DNA from: Capitulum mitella
Lineage: Eukaryota; Arthropoda; Thecostraca; Pollicipedomorpha; Pollicipedidae
Direction: 5' to 3'
DNA length: 64,000 bases
Assembly: GCA_030062745.1 (NCBI GenBank)
Contig: CP099844.1
Location: forward strand, 22,940,596 to 23,004,595
Shown: one piece after another, positions 44,461 to 56,522 of the stretch
Layout: each line of letters opens with the position of its first letter
Position numbering within the stretch: the first letter of the stretch is position 1
The notes under the pieces: model-generated
Database searches by the model: none
Seen by the model: only the letters and a program-made list of their open reading frames with translations
What the model was told of the DNA's origin: nothing
Program-made: the position numbers and the translations under genes

Positions 44461-47033
44461 TCCGAGTGCTGCGAGATTAAGAGCAACTTTTGCTCGAGCT
44501 GAAAACTTCTCATCTTCGGGACATCATGGAGCAGGGCAGGAATTATTCAGTACATTCGTGTTTATTACCCTAAGTATTCATACCGGAGGCACCATCACCA
44601 AAGATGAAGGTACCTTTTGCGGTGAATGTACCAAATCAGGTACCTTCCTCTGAAGAGGGCACGTTCATTTCTGGCATGCAGAAACTAGTCAACTGTCCGA
44701 TAAGCAGCTTTAGTAGCGAGGTAGTTAAGTAGCTAAGTAGCCAAGTAGCTCCTTTCTCCAAAACTGCAGAATCGATGGGAACAGAATTTTGTAGAATCTT
44801 AGTTCATACCATGTCCTTACATCCCACGAAGCGACGTTGACCTAGGTAAGGGCAAACGAAGTCATCCCAACTCAGCATTTGGAAATGCTGCATTTTGTCG
44901 AGATCGATCGTAATGAAGTCTGATGGATTGTTATCAGGAAGGAAACCCTAGTATAGCCGTGCGTTAGTTGGCTTACTTAGGCCATCTTAGGTCATCCGAG
45001 GTCATCCAAGGTACCAAATGCATCCTCATAAAGTTTACTTTGTCAGGATGCACCGCATTGATCCGGATACACCCGAACTGAGATCATTCGGGTGTATCCT
45101 GAGAAAAATAAGTAATTTTCTTGTTTACACTACTTCATCTTACATACCTCAGTTGACCTGACCGAGGTTCCTCGCTTTGCTTTGAGTTTTGAGATAAGTG
45201 CAGTTATGATTCGGCCAAGGTCCCCACCACCTTCCCATATGACCCATTAACAGAATGCTGCATTTTTTATGCATGACGCTGGTTACCCTCGATTGTATGT
45301 GTGTACGTATGTATTTTGTATAAATTTACGTCTTTGAGTGCTCCGCACTAGCAGGGTGGTTATGATGCCCAGCGTCATACGGATGAAAAATCAGGTAAGT
45401 TGTCAAGCAGGCACCATACATGCGCAGTCAAACATCGATGTTAACTGAAACAGCTCAATCAGTGAGTCACAACACATTTCTTTACAGCGCGAGCAAACCT
45501 CTTCGCCCGCACGCGGGTCATATCCGATGGCAGCAAATTTTACAGCGCTGGGGAACGCCTACAGAAACTGCGCTTTCCTGCATTCGCACGAGAACCCGGC
45601 ACGTGCAGCTGGTGATCCTCTCTCGTACTATGTTCACGCAATGAACAATTAGTTTGAAAAGCACTCGCTAAGGCCTCAGGCTCACCACTCCGAAGCGTCT
45701 TATGTATCTGGCGGGAAGAATGGTATTTGTGCAATTCATCATATCACATCCAGCCAAGCCTCTTTCTCATGTTAGACACATACTCGAATTTAGAACGACC
45801 AGAAATGACTAGTAGAAAAGTTAATGATTTTTTGGATTTTTACCATGTTCCTCCTAGATCCGTTTTCAAATACCGAAATACAGCACTGGATCTGAGACAG
45901 GACTAAGGCTGTCACAAGCGTTTCAATGGCACGACCGGGGATGTGATGTCGCAGGTGGGAAAGGCCAGACAGCGTGCCGATACAGCGGCGAGATAGGTTC
46001 GTCTGCGTTGCGTGACGCTAAAGGAACGTTAACAAATTTACGTTGATATTTGGAGAATGACGTATATTTTGACAGCTACCAACAGCTATGATTTGGGTTT
46101 TATCCGCATTGATCTTCAGGCCGTTGGACGGAAATTACAGGTCCGGAGAGGTGAGAGCAGCCTCCAGTCTGGCAACCGTCTCCTGAAGGCACATCTTATT
46201 GCCGCTGTCGAGCAGGTGCGTGTCACTGACGTTCTGATGCACATCGGCACCCGGAGCAAAAAAAACTAAGATAGCTTGAAAAAAATGAGAACTGGCCTGA
46301 CCTAAGCTACCTGTGATTGACCTCACCCAGACTGCCTGTGCCTTTGGATTGTAAATTTGCCGCATAGCCTAACTCCGGACAATGTTTTGCAGCTAGCTGT
46401 CAGGCAGAAGCTACATCATACAGAAAATAATGCCCCTCATTCGGCCCGACACGGGTGCGGCCGGCCACCGCCGACCAAAGATCGGCCGCGCGACCAGCCT
46501 CTCGGTTTCGTCGAGTTGTAGCGCCCGCGCTGCCGAACAGTGTTGAAACTCAAAATGGTAATAGATAAGGAACTCAACAGAAGACAGACAAAATTTCCTC
46601 GCCCTAGCCCCATTGCCGCGTATGTTATGTGCGAAGAGGCATAAGGGTTGCGTAATTTTTGCTTCCACCAGCGCGAAGTTACATCACTAGATGGGCAGCG
46701 TCGGCAGCGTGGTTAAGCAGCTAGAGCAGTGTCTTTGGATGCAGCAAGGATGTGACGAGCAGGCGGGGACGACCGCACCCAACTTTTTTCCGGTTTTACC
46801 GGTTTTATGGTAGTTTGTTGGTTCCAGCCGTATCCACATGGGTGCTCTTAAAACCCCAAGCGCAGGGATAAATCGTTTTTGTACGTCAAGTTCCTTGCTC
46901 GATTACTAGAAGAACTGTGAGGTATTCAAGTGCTTACATTATCTAAGCTGTAAATAAAATCCTTTTGGACATCAAGTTATTTAGTTAGAGCTATGCTATA
47001 CCCACCACCATGGATTAACGGAGATGTTCGGCC
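44461..47033. other. no recognised gene
   Basis: Could be receptor intron. It contains two AGGTCA half-sites separated by 4 bases (44989-45004). No receptor exon was found by eye. Confidence 0.35.
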
Positions 47034-47037
47034 TTAA

Positions 47038-48278
47038 CCCTCGCCCGGCGGGGGATCGTTTTAGGACCTACATGCGGTTTTTCTTCAGTAACTTTTTAAG
47101 GGTTGAATATAAAGCGCTGATTTTTGCTGTAACTAAATTTTAGGCATTTCTACACCTTGAGTATAATTTTCAGAATATCCCATACAGTAGGTCGTGACCT
47201 CTGATGTTTTTGTCAAGGCGATGTCATTGGTGTTTTTAACCAAATCCAACAACACATTTCATTTGTTGGAAATTGGGTATCGCAATCTTGTCTTACATGT
47301 TTCCTTTACAAACGTTGGTGTCGATGACCTGATTCTAGTATGTACCAAAAATGAGGTCGTCAGAGGTCAGGCTAGGTCAAACGTGCAAATCAAACATTGA
47401 CGCCAAACGCCATCGTAGTTTTGTAAAAAGGATAAGATGGGTGATATCTGCACTTGCATGAATGCTTTATTCCGATCCACTACGTCAACATTATTTTGAC
47501 GAGCATAGTACGACGCAACGTAACGCCAGTTTTGAAGTATAGGTCACGCTGGGTCAGAGGAATTCGAAAATGCGGAATTCGATTGTGCCCCTAGCGGTGA
47601 GCTTGAGAAACTATCTCGGTCATCACACTGATGTGCTGGGATAAAACGTGTGACCGCCTACCTGCACACCGTATTTGGTGGCTCTGGCCCATGTGGTTTT
47701 CGACATGGAGCCATTTCCGTAAACGACATGTGCGTCCCTGGCGTTGGCCTTGAGAACTAAGGTGTCCGCAACCCCAAATAGGCGACCCCCTTCCAACACG
47801 AGGAGAACCGGAGTGCCAAGTTTGGCAGGCGTATCGTCGCTCGTTTGACCTGTGCCTCGACAAAAGTGCGGTCCGACTACCACGCCTCCCTTTGCAAATT
47901 TCAGCTATGAAGACATTTTCATAATCTGGGAGGTTATCCATTGACCTAGACCCAAAAACCCACACACTTTCCAATAAGTATGACGACCAGCACGCTGGTC
48001 CTTATGGAATCGATCTGTTTCAAAAGTTTGGAAACTATACTGCTGAGGAATCTTCGAGATATTTTGACGTCGCCGCTTTGAGGTCATAACCGTGACCTTG
48101 GAGATCACTTTTTGACCTGACACCAAAAAAGCGATCATCATTGGATTGTTTGCGTGACGAACAACACACTGGTTTTCTACCGCGTTCCTCTATCTTTCTT
48201 AGTCCAAAAGTTACCGTGGGTCGTTTTAGGACCCCCACCCACCGGCGAGGGCGTAAAAATGGCTCCACCCTGCGCGGG
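47038..48278. mobile_element. piggyBac-type TTAA element, second family (1241 bp)
   Basis: TTAA at 47034-47037 and 48279-48282. Left CCCTCGCCCGGCGGGGG; right, inverted, CCCGCGCAGGGTGG. Both ends carry GGTCCTAAAACGA/TCGTTTTAGGACC blocks (47062-47074 and 48220-48233). TGACCT/AGGTCA motifs recur inside. No transposase. Confidence 0.7.
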
Positions 48279-48282
48279 TTAA

Positions 48283-51049
48283 CACGTATTTCAACTGAAA
48301 TAGGCAAGCTGTATCTCGAGTGTCATAAAGTGATTTCTTATGTGCACTGTTTCAAATCTCCTTACTTGCGGAGTTCCCACTTCTGCGTCTATCGTCAGAT
48401 GTTACGTGACGTCACAAATGGACTCGGGTCAACTAATGTTTGTTGAACGTCGATGTTTCGTCATGTTGGTGGGTGACGTCGTAATAGTTTCTGATTTATT
48501 TCATTTTTATGCACCTACGTATTTCTTCGGAAAATGATGGCTGAAACCATGGCCAGCAACATTCTCGAAACAACCTAGTATGTTTATCACAAGTCTACCA
48601 AGGTAGAATATTGCGTTTAATGGACGCACATTGGACAGTGCACACCAATGGGCCTTTGCGTAGCGTGAATTCATAGTTTTTTCCGACAATGGGAAGTGAA
48701 TCCCAACTCCCACGAGGTTTTTTCAAGCTGTCGGCAAACGGCCCACGTCAGGACTCCTAAAACTGACAATAGCTGTCCTTGCAGACAATACTGACTGTGC
48801 AGCTGATACGACCCCCACCTGTTTCCAGATTTACACGATAGAACAATGAAACAAAAACGAGCGTGGAGCTCGGTCTTTCGGAAACACGATGAAACAGAGT
48901 ATGATCTTTTTAAATTTCACCGTGACCTTACAGGTGATCTCAAAAGAAGTCAAGTCAGCGGATTCTGGCTTCCATTGGATCTATGAAACATAGCTTAAAG
49001 GAATTTTTTAAGACTTCTGACGATGGATAAATACTGAAACTATTGTGGCTATGAAAACCAGTGCTTCCAATTGCCTCACCACTTTTCTGTGGCCATTCAA
49101 GAAGGTCTAAAGAGGTCAGTTACTTCAAATCACAATGTTGATCTCAGAGGACATTGAACCAAATGGAAACGCAAGTAAAAAGATCAGTGGCACTATGGGT
49201 GGCACCCAGGCATAAGGCTGAGTAAGGAACGAATACCGTAAAACGCTTGAAATGTCTTTTATACGACAGCCACCGTCGCCCAGTCATGGTTGTCCCATTA
49301 CATGTCCTCATTACATAGCTCAGCGATTTGCCAAGATAATTAGCTGAGATTTTCAGAAAGTACGTAATATGGTTCTAAACTCAGTAGTGCAAAATGCCAG
49401 AGAGATCGCAGAAGTTGTTCTAGGGAGATGTGCGAAAAACATGAGCCTTGCCCCTGTCCTGGCCATAGTTCATGGATAGCTAGATACTGGCGCTACAGTG
49501 TATGTGAGCCTTGCATGCAGCGGATCCTTTACATCCAATGTTCGCGTCTGGCGCGCTGCTTCCGTGGTTGCGAACTTTTTTTTATCAAAGACTCAGCCCA
49601 GTTGCATGAATTCCACATTATAAGGTCGTACTATGGGAAGTTAAAATTAGTGGAGTGATTTTATGGATTCTCGTTTTTATTTATAAAATCAAAAATAACA
49701 ACGTATCAGAAAGTCTGCGCAAGAAAAGATGATAGAATTTCCGCAGCACACCTGCAAGGAACTACCGGCTTCAAAGTTGTCATCTTACATTGTAGACCAA
49801 AAAAAATAATATTTGCCTTCGTCATTTCAAACGAGATTGCAAAACCAAAACCTTCTCTGATTAATGTTCCGTTTAAGAAGTAAAATATAACTTACCTCGT
49901 GTGATCTTGACCTGAAATTATTGTTCAGTATGCATATTCTTACTGTTCAAAAGCCCACAAAATTTCAGAGCGATGTTGGGTTTCGTTCAGGAGTCATTAC
50001 GATAAAACCACAGGCAGTCATTCTCATGGGTCGAGAACTGTGCTGAAAGTTAGTGTGGCAAAGGTCAACCCGGTGACTTCCATGTGCCCAACTTTGGCTT
50101 CCCTCCCCATTATTTTCCCACCGGATTTCAGCCACTTCATTTTCGATTTTGGCAAAAACGACTTGGAAAAAATTGGTTTTCCGCCAGTTATAGGTTCACA
50201 CCGCAGCACTGTGTAAACCAGCACTGATGAATGCAGCAAACTAAACGGTACACACTGCACACGCACTGGACTGGAGAGGTCTAGGATAACATTGTTACAT
50301 AATCTGTATTTTTCTCCTGTGATTTGTTTTTAATTTTGTACTGTATAATTCTGCGAAAAAAGTAAAATTTGGAGTGTGGACGGTGCCATGCCGTGGCCAG
50401 CTTTGAAGGAACTCATTGTTTAAAGTTGTGGCATGCAACACCAGTTTTTGAAGTTCGTGTGGTGTGGCGGAGGTCATACACATCCCATCGTATTCCCCAC
50501 CCATGATCATTCTGATCCCATGTACGCAAGGGGTTACAGGGATTGTTCCATGTTCAACAAGTGTTTAGAAGTGAGACGGGCAGGTTGTAGTCTACAGTCT
50601 TGAAAATCGATTTGGATTGCACCCCTTCCTTAAAACTCCATATCTACGGAATTAAAAGGAAATCGCAATAATTTTCCGGTGCCCCATTCATCAGCATCCC
50701 AGTGTCAGTTATTGCGTGACGAAGTGAGCCGGGGTAGGATGAGCGTTGAGCGTTGGCTAAAGGCGTCATCAATGACTGAAAACACAGCGACGTCATAGAG
50801 CAGTTTTGCTCGATTGCATCTGCCGGTGATTTTACTTCTTCAGAAAAACTGACGCTGGAAACGTGATCAGCGACATTTTTTTGGGCCACGCTCTTCTGTT
50901 TCTGAGAAGTCGACCGCAGTTGAATATTTCGTTTACAAAATGCCCTTCTGGACAAAGACGAACCCATTCTGAGAGGAAACAATCTTACACTGTCTCAACA
51001 AACGATGTTGACAAAATACACTCTGACGTAGTATGGAGAAAACGACTGA
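48283..51049. other. no recognised gene
   Basis: Intergenic or intronic DNA with short ORFs only. A CRE palindrome TGACGTCA lies at 48407-48414. Confidence 0.35.
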
Positions 51050-51585
51050 ATGCCCCACATATTGCGCCGCAGCAGGAATCTGAGCCTGACAAAAATCGAG
51101 GTCACCGCCGTCGATGTCGCCACACTGCCGCAACGCCGTATGCAACGCCACGTGGCACAGTCGAGATTCAGCTACCGTCCCGCCAGGCGGTCCAGCCCCA
51201 TCATGCTGACTGGCGGGCCCACGCGGCCGGAGCTGATGGCCGCGGCTAGCGGCACGCTTTGGTCAGCTCTAGAACTGTCTGACGTCATTCGCTGGCTCCG
51301 CCCGCCACCGTCTGACGTCATACTACTGGTTACTCGCGGCGTAAACCCGGTCCGAGTAGTGGGCCGGGCCGGCCGGCTGCTGGGCGAAGCCGAGGTATCT
51401 ACGCAGCGGGGCGGCCTTGATGTTCCGTGACGTCATGACCCGCTCTGTTGCCGTGTCAGCGGGACGGACCGAGGGCGGGGAGGGGCGACAGACGACGAGA
51501 TCAACGGCACGTACCATGTCATTCGACCCCAAGCGCAGCGCCAAGGGTGGCGGGGCCGGGGGAGGAGGGGGCGAATAAGCCACCC
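51050..51585. promoter_or_regulatory. CpG island with three CRE palindromes
   Basis: CpG-rich block with TGACGTCA at 51280-51287, 51313-51320 and 51428-51435 and a GGCTCCGCCC box at 51294. It looks like a CREB/ATF or AP-1-responsive promoter. The served gene is unknown; candidates are the minus-strand receptor and the kayak-like gene 3 kb to the right. Confidence 0.5.
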
Positions 51586-52204
51586 CTAGCTCAGAAATTT
51601 AGGATCTTTCCGCCACGATGCACTCCAAAATGTTGTTTGCCCCTGCTAGCCTTGTTTCTCCACCTAGTTCCATCACGAAGCACGGCGCATGTCCTGAAGG
51701 GGAGTGCGCGGCCTAACTGGCAGATCAGACGCTGAACGGTAGTTTTTGACCGCATACGCAAGCCTTCCTGTGACTCAAATTGGTCGAAACATGCCGTGGT
51801 CGAACAGCGTACATACGACTCACAAAACGATGAATTACGTTATCACTGGCGATTGCAGGTCGACGCTTGGTGGGGCCACAACGGATACGAGGCAGGGGGG
51901 GGGTAAAGCGGGGAAGCCGGCCCTAGCCCCTGAGAACTTCACGCCAACTGTATGGCTTTGCCTGGAAAGTCATCAGCAGACTGCGAAGACTGGATTGGGG
52001 AGAAACATCATAGTTTTCCACCAATCATTCGCGCTATCAGATCGGGGCAGAAAGATCTCCTGCATCCTAAAAAGGTTAAAAGGATGTTAAAAAACGAGCA
52101 TCCGTAATGCAGTTACAAAAATCATCTTGGGCTAGTCCTTTCCGGCAACTTTGTTAGGCCCTCAATCATTGTAATCATTGAACGTGTTCTGGCAAGGGGG
52201 CACC
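51586..52204. other. no recognised gene
   Basis: Contains a G10 run at about 51894; nothing else supported. Confidence 0.35.
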
Positions 52205-52320
52205 GCCTACTTTTCGAGTTATTTCTTTCCATGCAAGACCATAGGGTTAATGTTAAATTCCGCCAGTTAAGGCGGGGAGGGGAAGCACGGTGCCTTCGTG
52301 CCCCCCCCCCCTCCTTTCCG
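52205..52320 (+). mobile_element. family E repeat end with G/C hairpin, copy 2
   Basis: Counterpart of 35590-35715; the hairpin is GGGGAGGGGAAGCACGG...CGTGCCCCCC. Confidence 0.5.
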
Positions 52321-53670
52321 TGGCCTGTGCCTTCAAGCACCATCGCAGGTTCTCTTTATATGCAGTTCTGGTGTTATCACAGTCTCCAACTCAGTGGAAA
52401 AGAGGATGATGACTACTTATGACACCGCGTGAATAAATTAACAATGGCATGCAATTTACATCATTATCCATGAGTTTGACCTGTGTTTGCATTTTCGAGA
52501 TTCCACACACACAAAATACTACATGATTAAGACTTAGTATTCCTGTTTGTTTTAGTCGGTTAAACTGGAAACTAGCCGGTACACTTATCTAACTGGTGGG
52601 TGCATCATAAGTTTTACTCATTCACACCCGGGTGCTAAACATGAAATGTTATTATCAGTATACCATGGCCATGGTGAAGATATCATGAGCGAAGATAAAG
52701 AAAAATTACAGGGAGAGAGGTTGAGAAACATGGGTGAATTTTCCATTGTTTGTGAGTGCCCGGAAATCTAATATGCCAAAACCGACGACAGCAAATGCTG
52801 ATGGATTGCTCATAATTTTCCAGAGTTTAGTTGAACTTATTTGGACGTAGGCCTGCCAGATTTAGGGAATTAACGCGTTTAGTTAAAATCAATAATACGT
52901 CTAGTCTGTCCTGGGAATATTGCGGAATCAACTGTTATCGGACATCCTGTTTCGCAACCACTGATATTTTTGAAAATATCTGCCCCTGCTCAGCACAGTG
53001 GCATAACATGTAACCTTCAACTGAAAATGCATTTTTTTCGTTGGAAAGCAACTAAAAGCCAAAAAACGAAATAAAAACTGCGATGTTACGCTTTACGTTT
53101 ACGTTTTACTACACGGTTTGAGGTCACTAGCTTCGATTTTGAGGCCGTTTATGGCTTTTTTGTGCTCATAATTTCTCTAAAATGCCGCCAAATTCATCAA
53201 ATGTCAGGCCCTGATGTTTTGCCAGCACCATCGAGGAAAAATGAAAAAAAACAGCATGGGACAGAGTAACAGGAAAGGTCGCCTGCCCCGAAGCAATTAA
53301 AATCTTGAACTAAAACAAGTAAGGGAGAGGATGTTTAATTCGATCAAAATTTTTATCACCTGTGTTTAGGACACCTTGCTGCATAGCTTAGCCAAGGGAG
53401 GTGAAGTGGAACCAGCTGGCCCCTTTTTCGTCATCCATTTTTAATGTTCTAATTTACCTGCGTTACCAAACAGCGCGATTCGGTTGTCAGACGTTCACAT
53501 GTTCGAATGTTTTTTTTTTGGCCCATTGACCCTTAAAAGGAAATCTGCGCTACACTACTGGCGTGTGAGATGTCACATTTTTGTTCACCAGTGCCGTTAT
53601 CCTAGGTCAGGAGGCGGCCACACCTCCTTCGACCAGTTCTTTCGGAGGTTTTAGCATTTCGGAACAGGCA
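52321..53670. other. no recognised gene
   Basis: AT-rich sequence, nothing supported. Confidence 0.4.
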
Positions 53671-53950
53671 CGTAGCCGAGATTCTTCTCGGGGGGATGAC
53701 AAATGTCGAGTTTTGCCATATGCCGCTGGCAAGTGACGAACTTTGTAGGAAAAAGGGCAGTTTTATGTAACTGACCTTATATTTAGCCCATAGGAATACA
53801 TATAATGTCTATTTTTGCAGCATATATATGATCAGGATATCGTATTTCTGCGAAATTGTCATACATCTAGTGTAGTCCGCTTGGCTGGGGGGGGGGACAT
53901 GGTCCCCCACGTCCACGTTTGGCCAGGTCCCTGTTTCGGAGCTATTTGCT
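53671..53950 (+). mobile_element. short MITE family C, copy 2
   Basis: Starts near CACGTAGCCGAGATTCTTCT, has GCCATATGCC-CTGGCA, then the ACATATAATGT block and the G/C hairpin shared with copies 1 and 3. Confidence 0.7.
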
Positions 53951-54307
53951 TATGGAGAAAGGTTTGGTTGGTGCTTCAATTAACCGGGCAAGGAGGGGTT
54001 TTGGGATGAAAATAGTAGTTAACAAGGAATGAGGATGAGATGGCTGGTAAATCATCGGGCGTTCTCTGTATTCTCTCCTGCTCTCTCTTCACTTTTCTCT
54101 CGGTATTCTCTCCCCATTCAACCTTCGTGCCCGATGATTCATAAGTGTCAGATTCGCCAAACAGTCGAAAAACTTGGTTGTCTGGCAACTATCCTGGAAA
54201 CGGAAGTTGGATTGCATATTCGGTTCTCTTCCGTTCCGTTCCGTTTCTCCGAAAGATTTCTCCAAATCGCCGCCGCTTGGCACGGCTACAATTCCCCCCC
54301 CCCGTAT

Positions 54308-54442
54308 AAAAAAAAAAAAAAAAAAAAAAAAAAAGCAAAAAAGAGACCCTTTTAAACCCAAAAAAAAAAAAAACCCTCCTTTTCAACAAAATTATTTGGT
54401 GGTGGAGGAAAAAAAAAAAAAAATAATAAAAAAAAAAAAAAA
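54308..54442. repeat. cluster of poly(A) tracts upstream of the kayak-like gene
   Basis: Runs of A at 54308-54334 (27), 54360-54373 (14), 54409-54423 (15) and 54428-54442 (15), preceded by a C10 run. It is low-complexity DNA, and run lengths may be affected by assembly error. Confidence 0.9.
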
Positions 54443-54472
54443 CAGCCGGCCGGGCTTGCCACTCGACGATTG

Positions 54473-54513
54473 TTTATATGGGCTCGGCGGCCGCCATGTT
54501 GGGTGAATCAGGC
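54473..54513 (+). promoter_or_regulatory. possible kayak-like core promoter (TATA-like plus Inr)
   Basis: TTTATAT at 54473-54479 lies about 30 bases before an initiator-like TCAGGC at 54508. The spacing is right, but both elements are imperfect. Initiation at 54510 would leave out the uORF. Confidence 0.35.
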
Positions 54514-54600
54514 CAACAGTGCGGAGCGAGGCGGACGCGTCAGCGGGCAACAGCCGAGGAATTCGCGAGTTGCGCAAGCCATCTGAGTGGATCGGGGTAG
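54496..54600 (+). CDS. upstream ORF in the kayak-like leader (34 codons)
   Basis: ATG in a near-ideal context (GCCGCCATGT) opens a 34-codon frame beginning [10 protein letters not shown]. It stops at TAG 54598-54600, four bases before the main ATG. The main start has C at -3, a weaker context. If the transcript starts upstream of 54496, this uORF would be expected to restrain or gate translation by reinitiation. Confidence 0.5.
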   Translation: MLGESGQQCGARRTRQRATAEEFASCASHLSGSG

Positions 54601-54604
54601 ACCG

Positions 54605-55705
54605 ATGGCCAGCGCGATGCGGTTCTACAGAGCGCGTGCGGCCGGCGTCGAGTGCGGAGTGAGCGGTGCGCAGACTGTGCCGAGCAGTGGCGCAGCGACG
54701 GGCGTGCTCTCGCCGCTGACCAACAACGGCGAGCTGGCTGTGCCGACGTCCGCGTTCACGTCGGTAGAGAGCCTCAGCTCGGGTTTGACGCGCACGACGC
54801 CGACGCTGACGCCGACGACGCTGCGCAACATCGAGGAGACGTTCATGGAGTTGGATCGGGACCTGGTAACGCCGCCCGTGTCGCACCAGCATCAGGCCGG
54901 TTTCGTGACGCCGCAGGTGGCGGCCGGCGTCACGTACTCGCAGCTCGACCAGACCAAGTGGCAGGGCGGAGTGACCACGGTGACGGCGAGCCGCTCGTGC
55001 CCGGCGGCGTCGGTGGCGGCCGAGCCGGCGCCGCGCACCGTGCCGCAGGGCCACCGGCGCGGCGGCCGCCGGCCCAAGGATGACGACGAGCTCTCGCCGG
55101 AGGAGGAACAGCGGCGCCGCATGCGCCGCGAGCGCAACAAGCAGGCGGCCGCGCGCTGCCGCCGTCGCCGGCTGGACCTCACCAACACCCTGCAGATGGA
55201 GACGGACGAGCTGGAGAAGGAGCGTAAGCTGCTCGAGCGCGAGATCCAGGAGCTGCAGGCGCAGCGCGAGGAACTGCACTTCCTGATGGAGACGCACCGG
55301 CCGTGCTGCAAGATGGGCCGCGACAAGGAGAACGCTCCGAAGCGGCGCGTGATCGTCAAGCCGGAGCCGGAGGAGGAGCGGCCGCCGCCGGTGAAGCAGG
55401 AGCCCCGCCAGCCGCGCCCCACCTCGCTCTCAGTGGCGCCGTTCGCGGCGGCCTCTTCCCGCGAGCTGGCCGGGCCGGGCGTGGCCATCAACACGCCTTC
55501 GCAGGGCCTCGGCCTCAACTTCGACTCGCTGATGGAGGGCGGTACCGGCCTGACGCCCATCACGTCCGCCGGTCTGACGCCGCTGCTGGCGCCGGCCGTC
55601 AGCGCCGCCGGCCTGGCCACGCCGGTGGTCACCACGCATGGCGAGGTCGGCCAGCGGCGCGCCGACCTGCTCAGCCCCGGCGTCAAGGACCTCGTCTCCC
55701 TCTAG
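54605..55705 (+). CDS. kay: Fos/kayak-family bZIP transcription factor, single exon
   Basis: AP-1 subunit: in known members Fos pairs with Jun through the zipper and binds TGANTCA sites in the nucleus. The 366-residue ORF starts at the first in-frame ATG (an in-frame TGA lies at 54584). A conserved segment [16 protein letters not shown] is near residues 65-82. The basic region [20 protein letters not shown] (about residues 169-190) is followed by a leucine zipper with heptad Leu ([28 protein letters not shown]) and the Fos-type end [11 protein letters not shown]. The C-terminal half is Pro/Ala-rich with [15 protein letters not shown], as in kayak proteins. Drosophila kay is spliced, whereas here the whole ORF is uninterrupted. 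GC is very high, and a 301-residue minus ORF is its shadow. Confidence 0.94.
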   Translation: MASAMRFYRARAAGVECGVSGAQTVPSSGAATGVLSPLTNNGELAVPTSAFTSVESLSSGLTRTTPTLTPTTLRNIEETFMELDRDLVTPPVSHQHQAGFVTPQVAAGVTYSQLDQTKWQGGVTTVTASRSCPAASVAAEPAPRTVPQGHRRGGRRPKDDDELSPEEEQRRRMRRERNKQAAARCRRRRLDLTNTLQMETDELEKERKLLEREIQELQAQREELHFLMETHRPCCKMGRDKENAPKRRVIVKPEPEEERPPPVKQEPRQPRPTSLSVAPFAAASSRELAGPGVAINTPSQGLGLNFDSLMEGGTGLTPITSAGLTPLLAPAVSAAGLATPVVTTHGEVGQRRADLLSPGVKDLVSL

Positions 55706-55947
55706 TGGCCGCCGCGCCGGCCGGACTTCGACGAGCTTGTTTACTGGTGTGTTGGTCGGCAGGAGTATTTATTGGTGTTGATTTTGTCGAGCGGTGCCTG
55801 TCTGCCGTTGGACCGTTTGCCGTGGCGGAGGCGTCGTGTCGGGGCATGGTTCTATTTATACGCCTGATCAGTTCAATTCGGCTTGCAAGAGCACCAGTCA
55901 CGTATGTCCGTTTGCACAGAGTGGTGGTCGCCCCGTGCTGAGACTGC

Positions 55948-55953
55948 AATAAA
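55948..55953 (+). terminator. poly(A) signal of the kayak-like gene
   Basis: Canonical AATAAA 243 bases after the TAG stop, giving a compact 3' UTR. Confidence 0.7.
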
Positions 55954-56482
55954 GTGTCGTCAGATGATCTGAACGTTCGTGCGAGACTGAGCGGTGGAGA
56001 CACGCGTCCGACACGTTGGTAGAGACGGCTAGATCAGTCCTAGGCGGGGGTGCGCTGTATTTTTTGTTTGCTGGATCACTATGCGGATGGATAGCCAAAT
56101 AGCATTTTGTCAGCTTGGGCATAGTGCTGCTTTTAAACGATAAGTCGCTGAACAAAATGGTTTCCGTGGCACACTTCAATTGGAACATCAGGGTTCTCTT
56201 TGTAAAATCAATGATGTTAACAGTGGAAACGTGCTAGTTAACAGAAGCACGTGGTCGTGTATTGCTCATTTTAATTTTTTTTTACGGCTGCGCCCACCAG
56301 AATCAGTCGTTTTTCACTTCTGGACTGTATGTTTGCTAGTGAATATTTAATTCCCTTTCTTGCTCAGTAATTAGGTTTGCCCGAGCATACCTGATGTCGG
56401 ATGTAGAGTCGGCAAAGTTAAGTTTTAAATTGCTTTGTAAGACGAGAATAGTAACCGTTATATATATTTATACATATACATA

Positions 56483-56522
<40 letters not shown>

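Noticed and set aside
46700..46770. tRNA-like stretch (TGGTTAAGCAGCTAGAGCAG)
   Set aside because: No acceptable acceptor stem, anticodon arm or T-loop GTTCRA found.
47591..47974. 127-codon minus ORF in the TTAA element
   Set aside because: No similarity to piggyBac transposase motifs; the length is compatible with chance.
54392..55297. 301-codon minus-strand ORF
   Set aside because: It is the antisense of the kayak-like coding region; the GC-rich third positions remove stops. The plus strand has an unmistakable bZIP.
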